From positions 1 to 18,099 of the forward strand of contig JAIESJ010000136.1 of assembly GCA_019746155.1 (NCBI GenBank): a stretch of 18,099 nt of DNA, read 5' to 3'. The notes beneath the pieces were generated by a model. It searched no databases. It saw nothing but the letters and a program-made list of their open reading frames with translations, and was not told the DNA's origin. A program made the position numbers and the translations under genes. Position 1 is the first letter of the stretch, and each line of letters begins with the position of its first letter. Below are positions 1 through 6,531 of this stretch, one piece after another. The stretch is from Burkholderiales bacterium. GTDB taxonomy: Bacteria > Pseudomonadota > Gammaproteobacteria > Burkholderiales > SG8-41.

Positions 1-1505
1 CACAGCCTCCCCCTGGATACCACAAGCCATTGCGTACCGCCGGATTGCTGCTCGCGCAATCGGTGCCGCTGATGCTGGCGCTGTTCCTTCTGTTCCCGCG
101 CGTGCAGGGCCCGTTATGGGGCTTGCCGCTGGATGCTCATGCCGGCATGACCGGCCTTTCCGACACCATGACTCCGGGCAGCTTGAGCAGCCTCAGCCGG
201 TCCGGCGCGGTCGCGTTTCGCGTTGCGTTCACCTCCGCGGTGCCGCCGCCGAAAGAGCTCTACTGGCGCGGGCCGGTACTATGGGATTTCGACGGCCGCA
301 CCTGGAGTGCGCCGCGCCATGTTTACGGCGAGCCCCAATATCAGGCGGCCGCTCAGCCGCTCGAGTACGAAGTGACAATCGAGCCGCACGGCAAGCGCTG
401 GCTGTTTGCACTCGAAATGCCTGCCCGGGTGCCGCCGGGCGCCAGGGTGAGCGCTGATTTCCAGCTCATTTCCGATACGCCGGTCACCAATCGCCTGCGT
501 TACGCGATGACGTCTTACCAGGACACGAGTTACGGCATCGCCGAATCCCGCGTGGCGCTGCAGCGCGCGCTGCAGCTTCCGCCCGATTTGAATCCGCGCG
601 CCCTGGAACTGGCGCAGTCGCTGCGCCGGAAATTCACGGATGACCGGGCGCTGGTACGCGAAGTGCTGTCGATGTTCCGCAGCCAGAATTTTTTCTACAC
701 GACGACGCCGCCGCTGCTCGGCGAAAATTCGGTGGATGAATTCCTGTTCGACACGAAACGCGGTTTCTGTGAACACTATGCATCGTCGTTTGCGGTGCTG
801 ATGCGTGCGGCGGGCATTCCGGCGCGCATCGTCACCGGCTATCAGGGCGGCGAGGCCAATCCGGTCGGCAACTACATGATCGTGCGCCAGGCCGATGCCC
901 ATGCCTGGACCGAGGTCTGGTTCCGTGATGCGGGCTGGGTGCGCATCGATCCCACCGCGGCGGTTTCCCCGCTGCGCATCGAGTCCGGCATTGCTGCCGC
1001 GGTAGCCGGCACCGATCCGCTGCCGCTCATGGTACGCGGCGACTATCCGTGGCTGCGGCAGTTGCGCCTGGGCTGGGATTCGCTCGCCTACACCTGGAAT
1101 CAATGGGTGCTCGGCTATAACCCGGAACGCCAGCGCCGCCTGCTGTCGCAGGCGGGACTCAACGACGCCACCTGGCGTACGCTGGCGATCCTCCTGATCG
1201 TCGCCTGCGGTCTCATCACGCTGGTGCTGTCGCTGTTCCTGCTGAGCAGGCTGAAAACAAGGGTACGCGATCCGGCGAAGCTTGCTTATCAAAAATTCTG
1301 CGCCAAGCTCGGCCGCAAAGGCCTGGCGCGCCGTCCGGCGGAGGGACCGCTGGATTACGCCGGACGGCTGGCGCGCCTGCGCCCCGATCTGGCATCCGCT
1401 GTCGCGGCAATAACGCGCTTGTACGTCGCGCTGCGCTATGGCGCCGGTGCCGGGTCCACTGCTCTGCGCGCGCTTGAACAACGGGTCCGGAAATTCAACG
1501 TTTGA
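1..1505 (+). CDS. tgpA: Transglutaminase-like membrane protein (TgpA/DUF3488-DUF4129 type), 5' part outside the window
   Basis: The frame is open from the left edge, so the true start lies upstream; a TTG at 30 is only an internal codon. Counting that TTG as residue 1, a hydrophobic segment at about residues 5-24 is the last of the N-terminal membrane helices expected for DUF3488 proteins. A periplasmic region follows with the transglutaminase-like core: Cys247 in RGFCEHYASSF, His291 in ADAHAWTEVWF and Asp307 in VRIDPTAAV, the usual Cys-His-Asp triad. A second membrane helix lies at about 385-406, then a cytoplasmic tail with the DUF4129-like stretch EGPLDYAGRLARLRPDL. Family knowledge: Pseudomonas aeruginosa TgpA is an essential inner-membrane protein with a periplasmic transglutaminase domain; its substrate is not settled. 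Such genes often sit beside a MoxR ATPase and a DUF58 gene, which would be upstream and out of view. It converges on nlpD. No frameshift is seen. Confidence 0.88.
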   Translation, partial: QPPPGYHKPLRTAGLLLAQSVPLMLALFLLFPRVQGPLWGLPLDAHAGMTGLSDTMTPGSLSSLSRSGAVAFRVAFTSAVPPPKELYWRGPVLWDFDGRTWSAPRHVYGEPQYQAAAQPLEYEVTIEPHGKRWLFALEMPARVPPGARVSADFQLISDTPVTNRLRYAMTSYQDTSYGIAESRVALQRALQLPPDLNPRALELAQSLRRKFTDDRALVREVLSMFRSQNFFYTTTPPLLGENSVDEFLFDTKRGFCEHYASSFAVLMRAAGIPARIVTGYQGGEANPVGNYMIVRQADAHAWTEVWFRDAGWVRIDPTAAVSPLRIESGIAAAVAGTDPLPLMVRGDYPWLRQLRLGWDSLAYTWNQWVLGYNPERQRRLLSQAGLNDATWRTLAILLIVACGLITLVLSLFLLSRLKTRVRDPAKLAYQKFCAKLGRKGLARRPAEGPLDYAGRLARLRPDLASAVAAITRLYVALRYGAGAGSTALRALEQRVRKFNV

Positions 1506-1604
1506 GGGCGTCCGCATGCCTGGGATTTGACGGCATCGCCTTCTGCTCTCCGGAGGGCAAGGAACAGGTGAACGCCGGGTCAAAATGCATTCCGGAAGGG
1601 AGCC

Positions 1605-1630
1605 GCAACCAGGCTGCTCGTCCCGGTTGC
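1605..1630 (-). terminator. Possible stem-loop after nlpD
   Basis: An inverted repeat pairs 1605-1613 (GCAACCAGG) with 1622-1630 (CCCGGTTGC). The single mismatch on the plus strand becomes a G-U pair in RNA read from the minus strand, which favours it acting on the nlpD transcript. It starts five bases past the nlpD stop codon. No clear U-tract follows, so a classical intrinsic terminator is not demonstrated. Confidence 0.3.
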
Positions 1631-1635
1631 AGAAA

Positions 1636-2574
1636 TCATGTCGGCCGGTCGGGCAGCAGCTTGACGGGATCCACCGGTTTGCCAAACCGCCGAATCTCGA
1701 AATGCAGCTTGACCTGATCGGCATCGGTATTGCCCATCTCGGCGATTTTCTGCCCTTTGGCGACAGTCTGGCCTTCCTTGACCAGCAGCTCGCTGTTGTG
1801 CGCATAGACGCTCAGGAAGGTCTTGTTGTGCTTGATCACGATCAGCTTGCCGAACCCCCGGATGCCGGTCCCGCTGAAAATAACCCGACCTGCCGCGCTC
1901 GCCAGCACGGGCTGTCCCAGCTTGCCGGCGATAGCGATGCCTTTGCTGGTGCTGTCGTTGAATGCGCCGATGATCCTGCCTGCGGCCGGCCATGCCCAGT
2001 CGAGATCGTCTTCGTCCTTGTTGCTGTCCTGCTGCGGGCCGGTTTTCGGCTCGGTTTTTGCCGCGGGAACCGGCTCGGGACTGATGGACGCCATTTGCGC
2101 GTATGCCTTGTCCGAATACGGTATACGCATGCCCTTGGGCTGGGTCTTGACGTTGTCGGCGAGCGGCGCCGGAGCGGCACTGCCGAGAGGGCGAGCTTCA
2201 ACAGTGCCCGGAGCCGTCCTGAGCGGTGAAGCAACCACGGTGCCCGCCGGCGGCGTCAGCCGCAGCCGCTGGCCTACGCGGATTCTGGACGGGTCGACAT
2301 TGTTCCACGCGGCAAGTTCCCTGTAGTCGAGCCCGTGGTCCAGCGCGATGCTGTAGAGGGTATCGCCCTGCCTGACGGTATAGAACTCGGCATGGGCATC
2401 CGGCTGACGCGGCGCAGGCCTGGCAACAGTCGACGGCGCTGGCGCAGCCGGCTTCGCCTGCGGCGCACGCTCGATGACCGGCGCGGGGCGCTTGGCGGCG
2501 CAGCCCGCGGCGAGCAGGCAAATCAGGCCACACCACACGCCAAGCCTGGGAAAGGAATGGGCGGCTACCGTCAC
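1636..2574 (-). CDS. nlpD: NlpD-like lipoprotein, LysM plus degenerate M23/LytM domain (amidase activator)
   Basis: The predicted product is 312 aa, starting at a GTG at 2574 just past the pcm stop. A lipoprotein signal peptide ends in the lipobox LAAGC with the lipidated Cys at residue 25. A Pro/Ala-rich linker follows, then a LysM peptidoglycan-binding domain at about 64-108 (YTVRQGDTLYSIA) and a C-terminal LytM/M23 domain at about 212-308. The M23 metal site is degraded: where active enzymes carry a zinc-binding Asp (GIDIA-type), this protein has GIAIAG, and the last motif is LHFEI rather than HxH. Family knowledge: E. coli NlpD likewise lacks peptidase activity and activates the amidase AmiC during daughter-cell separation. 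That role in the outer membrane and periplasm is inferred here. The gene follows surE and pcm in the same direction, probably as one transcript. The rpoS gene that often follows nlpD is absent. Confidence 0.9.
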   Translation of the reverse strand: MTVAAHSFPRLGVWCGLICLLAAGCAAKRPAPVIERAPQAKPAAPAPSTVARPAPRQPDAHAEFYTVRQGDTLYSIALDHGLDYRELAAWNNVDPSRIRVGQRLRLTPPAGTVVASPLRTAPGTVEARPLGSAAPAPLADNVKTQPKGMRIPYSDKAYAQMASISPEPVPAAKTEPKTGPQQDSNKDEDDLDWAWPAAGRIIGAFNDSTSKGIAIAGKLGQPVLASAAGRVIFSGTGIRGFGKLIVIKHNKTFLSVYAHNSELLVKEGQTVAKGQKIAEMGNTDADQVKLHFEIRRFGKPVDPVKLLPDRPT

Positions 2575-2582
2575 CTTTCAGC

Positions 2583-3242
2583 TCATCCTGTTCCAGGAAG
2601 CAATGGCACAAACTTTACCTGATCCATCTTTTTCTCGGAGTAGCCCTGCGGCGTGCGCTCGATGACGCACAAGCGCTGTTCATTGTGGCTCGACATCGGC
2701 AGAACCATTTTACCACCCACGCTCAATTGTCCAAGCAGCGTCTCCGGCACGTGCGTTGCGGCCGCAGTCATGACGATCGCGTCGAATGACGCCGCTTCAG
2801 GCATGCCCAGCATGCCGTCGCCGTGGCGCAGCCGCGCGTTGGTCACGCGAACTTCGCGCAAATTCCGCCTTGCCCTGGCAAGCAGCGGCGCCAGCCGCTC
2901 GATGGAACAGACCTCTTTCGCCAATCTGGCCAGGACAGCGGTCTGATAGCCGCAACCCGTACCGATCTCGAGCACTTTGTTCAGCGCAGCACCGCCCCGC
3001 GCAAGTTCCGTCATGCGCGCCACCGTATAGGGGCTGGAAATGGTCTGCCCGAACCCCAGCGGCAAGGAGATATCCTCGTAGGCGCGGCTCGCCAGCGCCT
3101 CGTCGACAAAAAGATGGCGCGGCACTTCGCCCATCACGGCCAACACCACTTCGTCGCGTATGCCCTTGTCGCGCAGACGCTCGACCATGCGCATGCGGGT
3201 GCGCTGCGAAGTCATGCCGATGCCGGAGTGACGCGCCGTCAT
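2583..3242 (-). CDS. pcm: Protein-L-isoaspartate O-methyltransferase
   Basis: A 219-aa S-adenosylmethionine-dependent methyltransferase that starts repair of isoaspartyl residues in damaged cytoplasmic proteins. Family hallmarks are clear: RHLFVDEALASRAYEDISLP near the N-terminal third, the GQTISSPYTVARM substrate and cofactor segment, and SAM-binding motif I VLEIGTGCGYQT at about residues 90-101. The start at 3242 is chosen because its ATG overlaps the surE TGA in an ATGA arrangement, typical of translational coupling. Neither this start nor an internal ATG at 3215 has a strong ribosome binding site, and a longer in-frame start at 3263 would overlap surE more deeply. The gene sits between surE and nlpD in the conserved order. 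No truncation is seen. Confidence 0.93.
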   Translation of the reverse strand: MTARHSGIGMTSQRTRMRMVERLRDKGIRDEVVLAVMGEVPRHLFVDEALASRAYEDISLPLGFGQTISSPYTVARMTELARGGAALNKVLEIGTGCGYQTAVLARLAKEVCSIERLAPLLARARRNLREVRVTNARLRHGDGMLGMPEAASFDAIVMTAAATHVPETLLGQLSVGGKMVLPMSSHNEQRLCVIERTPQGYSEKKMDQVKFVPLLPGTG

Positions 3243-3991
3243 GCGGGAGCTTGGCCCAGCCATTCCTGCACCGCCTGCATCTGAGAAAAATGCGTGAGGT
3301 CCATCTGCAGCGGCGTAATCGAAACCACTTTTCTCGCCACCGCGTGAAAATCGGTACCCTCGCCGGCATCCTGCGCACCGCCGGCGGCGCCGACCCAGTA
3401 GACCACTTCGCCGCGCGGCGATGCGGACTTCACTACCGGTTCCGCTTTGTGACGCTTACCGAGGCGCGTGATCTCGGCGCCGCACAATTGCCCATGCGGC
3501 ACGTCCGGGACGTTGACGTTGAGCAATACCGGCTGTCCCAGGGGCTGCATTCTGAAGCGATCAACCAGCTGGCGCGCAACCTCCGCGGCAGTGGCGAAAT
3601 GGTCGCTGCCTTCGGCCACCAGCGAAATCGCGATCGACGGGATACCCAGCAGGAAACCTTCGGTCGCGGCGGCCACGGTGCCGGAGTAAATCGTGTCATC
3701 GCCCATGTTGGCGCCGTGATTGATGCCGGAAACGACGATGTCGGGCAGATGATCGAGCAGCCCGGTTACCGCCAGGTGCACGCAGTCGGTCGGGGTACCG
3801 TTGACGTAATAGAAGCCGTTCTGCGCGCGCTTTACCGTCAGCGGCCGGTCGAGCGTGAGCGAGTTGCTGGCGCCGCTGCGATCGCGCTCGGGCGCCACCA
3901 CCGTGACTTCGCCCAGCGTGGACAACGCTTCCGCCAGCATGGTGATGCCGGGAGCAAAATAGCCGTCATCGTTGCTTAGCAGAATGCGCAT
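3239..3991 (-). CDS. surE: 5'/3'-nucleotidase SurE
   Basis: A 250-aa metal-dependent nucleoside monophosphate phosphatase, normal length for the family. The start at 3991 gives the canonical N-terminus MRILLSNDDGYFAPGI with the metal-ligand pair Asp8-Asp9; 35 further in-frame codons upstream have no family character. A second hallmark, VVSGINHGANMGDDTIYSGT, carries the metal-binding Asn at about residue 91. Upstream of the ATG lies a pyrimidine-rich run without a recognisable Shine-Dalgarno, so translation initiation may be weak or leader-dependent. The gene overlaps pcm by four bases and heads the surE-pcm-nlpD unit. SurE is associated with stationary-phase survival in E. coli; that role here is inferred. 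The cytoplasmic enzyme is also known to act on short polyphosphates. Confidence 0.95.
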   Translation of the reverse strand: MRILLSNDDGYFAPGITMLAEALSTLGEVTVVAPERDRSGASNSLTLDRPLTVKRAQNGFYYVNGTPTDCVHLAVTGLLDHLPDIVVSGINHGANMGDDTIYSGTVAAATEGFLLGIPSIAISLVAEGSDHFATAAEVARQLVDRFRMQPLGQPVLLNVNVPDVPHGQLCGAEITRLGKRHKAEPVVKSASPRGEVVYWVGAAGGAQDAGEGTDFHAVARKVVSITPLQMDLTHFSQMQAVQEWLGQAPA

Positions 3992-4096
3992 GAGCCGGAA
4001 AAAAGGGGGGAGCGGGAAATTGCGGCACGGAGGCTGTGGATAGCCGTTTTGTATCCGTGATCGGGGCTGTATTTGGAACATTACTAAGCACGGCAA

Positions 4097-4105
4097 ATTG
4101 TATCA
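4097..4105 (-). promoter_or_regulatory. Candidate extended -10 promoter element for surE-pcm-nlpD
   Basis: Read on the minus strand the site is TGATACAAT, an extended -10 (TGN) followed by a hexamer one base from the sigma-70 consensus. It lies about 105 bases upstream of the surE ATG in the 182-base divergent gap between surE and the RraA-like gene. No good -35 is seen 17 bases upstream, which extended -10 promoters tolerate. For the opposite direction, TGCTAGGAT at 4131-4139 is a weaker possibility. Confidence 0.38.
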
Positions 4106-4173
4106 TGACGGGCATGCCGGCCGGCGTAATGCTAGGATATGCAATCCTGAAAACTCCATCGACATCGCACCCC

Positions 4174-4848
4174 ATGGCCAATATCGGTTTTCGCATCCTG
4201 CCGCTGCCCAAACACCCGCCGCAGAAACTCCTGACCGAGCTTCGCAAAATCGTTACCGCGCACCTGAGCGACAGCATGAACCGCCTGCATGCGGTCGCCG
4301 CTGAGATCCGCCCCTACCACAAGCACGGCAAGCTGGTCGGTCCCGCGCTCACGGTCAAGGTGCCGCCGGGCGACAACCTCATGGTGCACAAGGCGATCGA
4401 TATCGCGCGCCCCGGCGACGTGATCGTGGTCGATGCCGGCGCCGCCACCGCGCAGGCCATCATCGGCGAAATCATGAGCAATCATGCCGCCAGCCGCGGC
4501 GTGGCCGGCATGGTGATCGACGGCGCCATCCGCGATGCCGGCGCCATAAGCGCCTCGACTTTTCCAGTCTATGCGCGCGGCGTCACCCACCGCGGTCCCT
4601 ATAAAAACGGCCCGGGCGAGATCAACGTGCCGATTGTCATCGGCGGTCTGGTCATCAATCCCGGCGACATTATCGTCGGCGACGAAGACGGGCTGGTCGC
4701 GCTGCCGCAGGACATCGCGCCGGATATCATCAAGCTCGCCAGGGAACAGGCGGTAAAGGAAGCAGCGGTGCTGAAGGCAATACGCCAAGGCAAGCTCGAC
4801 CGTGCCTGGGTCGATCGGACGCTGCGGCAACTAGGCTGCGACTTCTAG
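4174..4848 (+). CDS. RraA-like / HMG-CHA aldolase-family protein
   Basis: A 224-aa protein of the RraA-like fold, whose members include 4-hydroxy-4-methyl-2-oxoglutarate/4-carboxy-4-hydroxy-2-oxoadipate aldolases (class II, divalent metal) and oxaloacetate decarboxylases, as well as RraA, an RNase E inhibitor. Visible signatures are RPGDVIVVDAGA in the middle, GMVIDGAIRD, where the Arg-Asp pair matches the pyruvate and metal contacts of the aldolases, PVYARGVTHRGP, and INPGDIIVGDEDGLVALP near the C-terminus. The aldolase-type Arg-Asp and the metabolic neighbour make an enzyme likelier than a true RraA. The start MANIGF at 4174 is chosen because the residues before it lack family character; no strong ribosome binding site is visible. 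Twenty-five bases downstream begins a CoA-transferase fragment on the same strand, suggesting a former small catabolic operon that has since been broken. The substrate cannot be read from the sequence. Confidence 0.85.
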   Translation: MANIGFRILPLPKHPPQKLLTELRKIVTAHLSDSMNRLHAVAAEIRPYHKHGKLVGPALTVKVPPGDNLMVHKAIDIARPGDVIVVDAGAATAQAIIGEIMSNHAASRGVAGMVIDGAIRDAGAISASTFPVYARGVTHRGPYKNGPGEINVPIVIGGLVINPGDIIVGDEDGLVALPQDIAPDIIKLAREQAVKEAAVLKAIRQGKLDRAWVDRTLRQLGCDF

Positions 4849-4873
4849 CTGCCTGTCCTCATTCCTGGTTGAC

Positions 4874-4963
4874 ATGAGCGGTCCGCTTTCCGACGTCAGG
4901 ATCACCGATATCACGACCGTCGTCATGGGGCCGTACGCGACCCAGATCCTCGGCGCCGAGGGG
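4874..4963 (+). pseudogene. N-terminal remnant of a class III (CaiB/BaiF) CoA-transferase
   Basis: The first 30 codons read like the start of a CaiB/BaiF-family CoA-transferase (PLSDVRITDITTVVMGPYAT, then QILG). Intact members are roughly 400 aa and continue with a GADVIKVE-type segment. Here the similarity stops after QILGAEG, and the frame runs on as unrelated sequence to a stop at 5147-5149. It lies 25 bases after the RraA-like gene on the same strand and probably belonged to the same operon. The rest of the gene appears to have been deleted, bringing its 5' end against the 3' end of the oppositely oriented nitrilase remnant. The family call rests on a short but characteristic stretch. Confidence 0.7.
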
Positions 4964-4990
4964 CTGAGTCTGTTCTCATCCAGACAGACA

Positions 4991-5306
4991 TCAAGCCGCT
5001 GGTGGCGGCTGAAACGGACGGTCGTGTTCGAGCGACGGAATCATGCCCCTTACCTTCGCCACGCGCGCCGGATCGATGCCGGCATAGATAATCTCCGTCA
5101 GGAACGAGCGGTTGACGATACGCTCGTCGTCAGTGCGCAGCGTCAGTGACCCGGCCAGGAACCACACTTTGAGTTCGTGCGCGAGCGCCTGCAGTTCACC
5201 GAGCGCCGGCCGCTTCGCGCGCCATGGCGCCCACAGTGGCGAGATTGGTCTGATAGTCGTTGCCGGAATTGATCTGCAAGCAGGCGATGCAAAAACTGGA
5301 GCTCAT
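4991..5306 (-). pseudogene. Carbon-nitrogen hydrolase (nitrilase family) with two internal deletions
   Basis: Three pieces of one protein lie in order on the minus strand. The 5' piece (5306 to about 5206) starts MSSSFCIACLQINSGNDYQT, a typical nitrilase-family N-terminus, and stays open to a TGA near 5200. The middle piece (about 5205-5101), in another frame, reads LGELQALAHELKVWFLAGSL and ends IVNRSFL. The last piece (about 5100-4991) reads EIIYAGIDPARVAKVRGMIP followed by SLEHDRPF, the usual C-terminus. Intact proteins are about 265-285 aa; about 105 codons remain. Lost are the segment with the catalytic Glu, after the first piece, and the large block with the catalytic Lys and Cys, between the second and third. 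The first junction shifts the frame; the second keeps it. The ATG is preceded by AAGGTG, so the original initiation site survives. The product cannot be active. Confidence 0.8.
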
Positions 5307-5461
5307 GGGCACCTTATCGTTCACGTTGGGAAAAACGGGGGGCGTGCGCCGACGTATTTATTTTCTCACAGTCGGCCATGATCTTCGGTTTGCCTGCCGT
5401 CAACCTCTTTCGGGCCGGCCCAGCTCTTGAGCATGAGCAGCACGCTCATCGGCCATCGGCA

Positions 5462-6394
5462 TTACCCGTTCCGCCAACCTTCTGCCGTCGCGTTGTCCTT
5501 GACTGTCCGCGGCCGGTATCCGCCGCCGAGTATGGGCCATTTGTGATTGTAAAGGTTGAAACGCGGCCGAGGGCCCAGGATATCTTTTTGTACGGCAACA
5601 AGCGCCTCAACCGTGCCCACGTCACGCCAGTAGCCGCGTTCTTCGTAAGGCGTGACGCCAGGCACAAAATTATTCGAAAAATCATAGGCAAACGCCCGAT
5701 ACCTGCCAGGAAGACCCGGCACGATATGCAGGCCAAAGTCACTGCCACCCCTCCGGTTCGCTTCTTCGATCAGGTCTATGAGGACACGGGGGTTGAACAA
5801 ATAATTGCCCATGGAGGCGTAGACGCGGGTCGGGTCCGCTGGTATGGTCACGGGCCGTTCCGGTTTTTCCTGGAATTCATGTATCTCTCCATCCTGGCCG
5901 ATCACCATGACGCCAAAAGAAGAGGCGTATTCGACGGGAACGGGGACAGCCGCGACGCTGACGTCGGCATTGCGCTCGCTATGAAAGTCGGCCATTTGCC
6001 GGACATCCATGCGGTAGACATGATCAGCGGCAAAAACGCCCACCACATCCGGTCTGTGCCGCTCGATGAGATGGAGGTTCTGATGAACAGCATCGGCCGT
6101 GCCCCTGAAGGGTCCGGCGCCATTTTCTGTTCCCGGAAGTATTACCGTTAGAAAGTGGTCCTTTCCGTCAAAATAAGAAGCCCATGCGGCAGCAAGGTGC
6201 TCAATCAACGAGTGCGGTTTGTACTGCGCCAGGACGTAGATCGAAAAAATCCCCGAGTTGACCAGATTGCTGAGCACAAAGTCGATAATCCGGTAACCGT
6301 CCGCAAAGGGCAGCGCCGGCTTCGCGTGCCTGGCTGTCAGCGGATGCAGACGGGTGCCTTCTCCACCGGCCAGGACCAGAGCAAGAATCTTCAT
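5462..6394 (-). CDS. glgC: Glucose-1-phosphate adenylyltransferase lacking its C-terminal beta-helix domain
   Basis: The 310-aa product should make ADP-glucose from ATP and glucose-1-phosphate, the committed step of glycogen synthesis. The catalytic domain is complete: the pyrophosphorylase signature VLAGGEGTRLHPLTARHAKP at the N-terminus, RIIDFVLSNLVNSGI, GTADAVHQN, FAADHVYRMD, FQEKPERP with Lys177 in the position of the glucose-1-phosphate-binding Lys, YASMGNYLF and GYWRDVGTVEA. Family members of about 400-430 aa continue after an LYN-WPI stretch into a left-handed parallel beta-helix that contributes to the tetramer and the allosteric site. Here the protein ends about 20 residues after FNLYNHKWPI, and no frame downstream recovers a beta-helix. 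The ATG at 6394 has a strong Shine-Dalgarno AAGGAG (6405-6410). It is last in the glg cluster, with a 137-base leader holding a perfect FNR/ANR-type box. It may be a catalytic-domain enzyme with altered regulation or a recently truncated gene. Confidence 0.9.
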   Translation of the reverse strand: MKILALVLAGGEGTRLHPLTARHAKPALPFADGYRIIDFVLSNLVNSGIFSIYVLAQYKPHSLIEHLAAAWASYFDGKDHFLTVILPGTENGAGPFRGTADAVHQNLHLIERHRPDVVGVFAADHVYRMDVRQMADFHSERNADVSVAAVPVPVEYASSFGVMVIGQDGEIHEFQEKPERPVTIPADPTRVYASMGNYLFNPRVLIDLIEEANRRGGSDFGLHIVPGLPGRYRAFAYDFSNNFVPGVTPYEERGYWRDVGTVEALVAVQKDILGPRPRFNLYNHKWPILGGGYRPRTVKDNATAEGWRNG

Positions 6395-6420
6395 GGATAT
6401 CACACTCCTTGCCGCGAATC

Positions 6421-6450
6421 CCCCGCTTGGAAGCATGAAAAAGCGCGGGG
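6421..6450 (-). promoter_or_regulatory. Hairpin in the glgC leader
   Basis: CCCCGC (6421-6426) and GCGGGG (6445-6450) form a GC-only inverted repeat enclosing an A/T-rich loop, upstream of the glgC Shine-Dalgarno. No U-tract follows in the glgC direction, so it is not a clear terminator. It could be a leader structure affecting glgC mRNA stability or translation, or be incidental. Confidence 0.3.
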
Positions 6451-6459
6451 CATCCTGCT

Positions 6460-6473
6460 TTGATCCAAATCAA
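6460..6473 (-). promoter_or_regulatory. FNR/ANR-type binding site upstream of glgC
   Basis: The site is TTGATTTGGATCAA on the minus strand, an exact match to the TTGAT-N4-ATCAA consensus of the FNR/ANR branch of the Crp-Fnr family. It lies 66-79 bases upstream of the glgC ATG, in a non-coding gap. With a class II geometry (centre at about -41.5) transcription would begin near 6425, with CATGCT (6432-6437) as the matching but weak -10 hexamer. This suggests activation of glgC under low oxygen, separate from readthrough from malQ. The regulator gene is not in the window. Confidence 0.65.
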
Positions 6474-6531
6474 ACAAGTGTTCAATGCCCCCGCTCCATG
6501 CGCCCCTGGCCGGAAGGGACCATAATTTCTA

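Noticed and set aside
279..1805. A 508-codon open frame on the minus strand opposite the transglutaminase gene
   Set aside because: It is Arg-rich low-complexity text with no family motifs, and it runs antisense to a clearly coding frame and into the 3' part of nlpD in another frame. GC-rich coding DNA commonly leaves such open shadow frames.
2786..3979. A 397-codon plus-strand frame across pcm and surE
   Set aside because: It overlaps two well-recognised genes on the other strand and shows only Arg/Ala/His-rich shadow sequence.
5307..5461. Short open frames between glgC and the nitrilase remnant, considered as leftovers of the GlgC beta-helix
   Set aside because: None of the three minus-strand frames shows the hexapeptide-like pattern of the beta-helix, and none exceeds a few tens of codons.
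5378..6151. A 257-codon plus-strand frame opposite glgC
   Set aside because: Antisense to glgC, whose catalytic motifs are unmistakable; the plus-strand translation resembles no known family.
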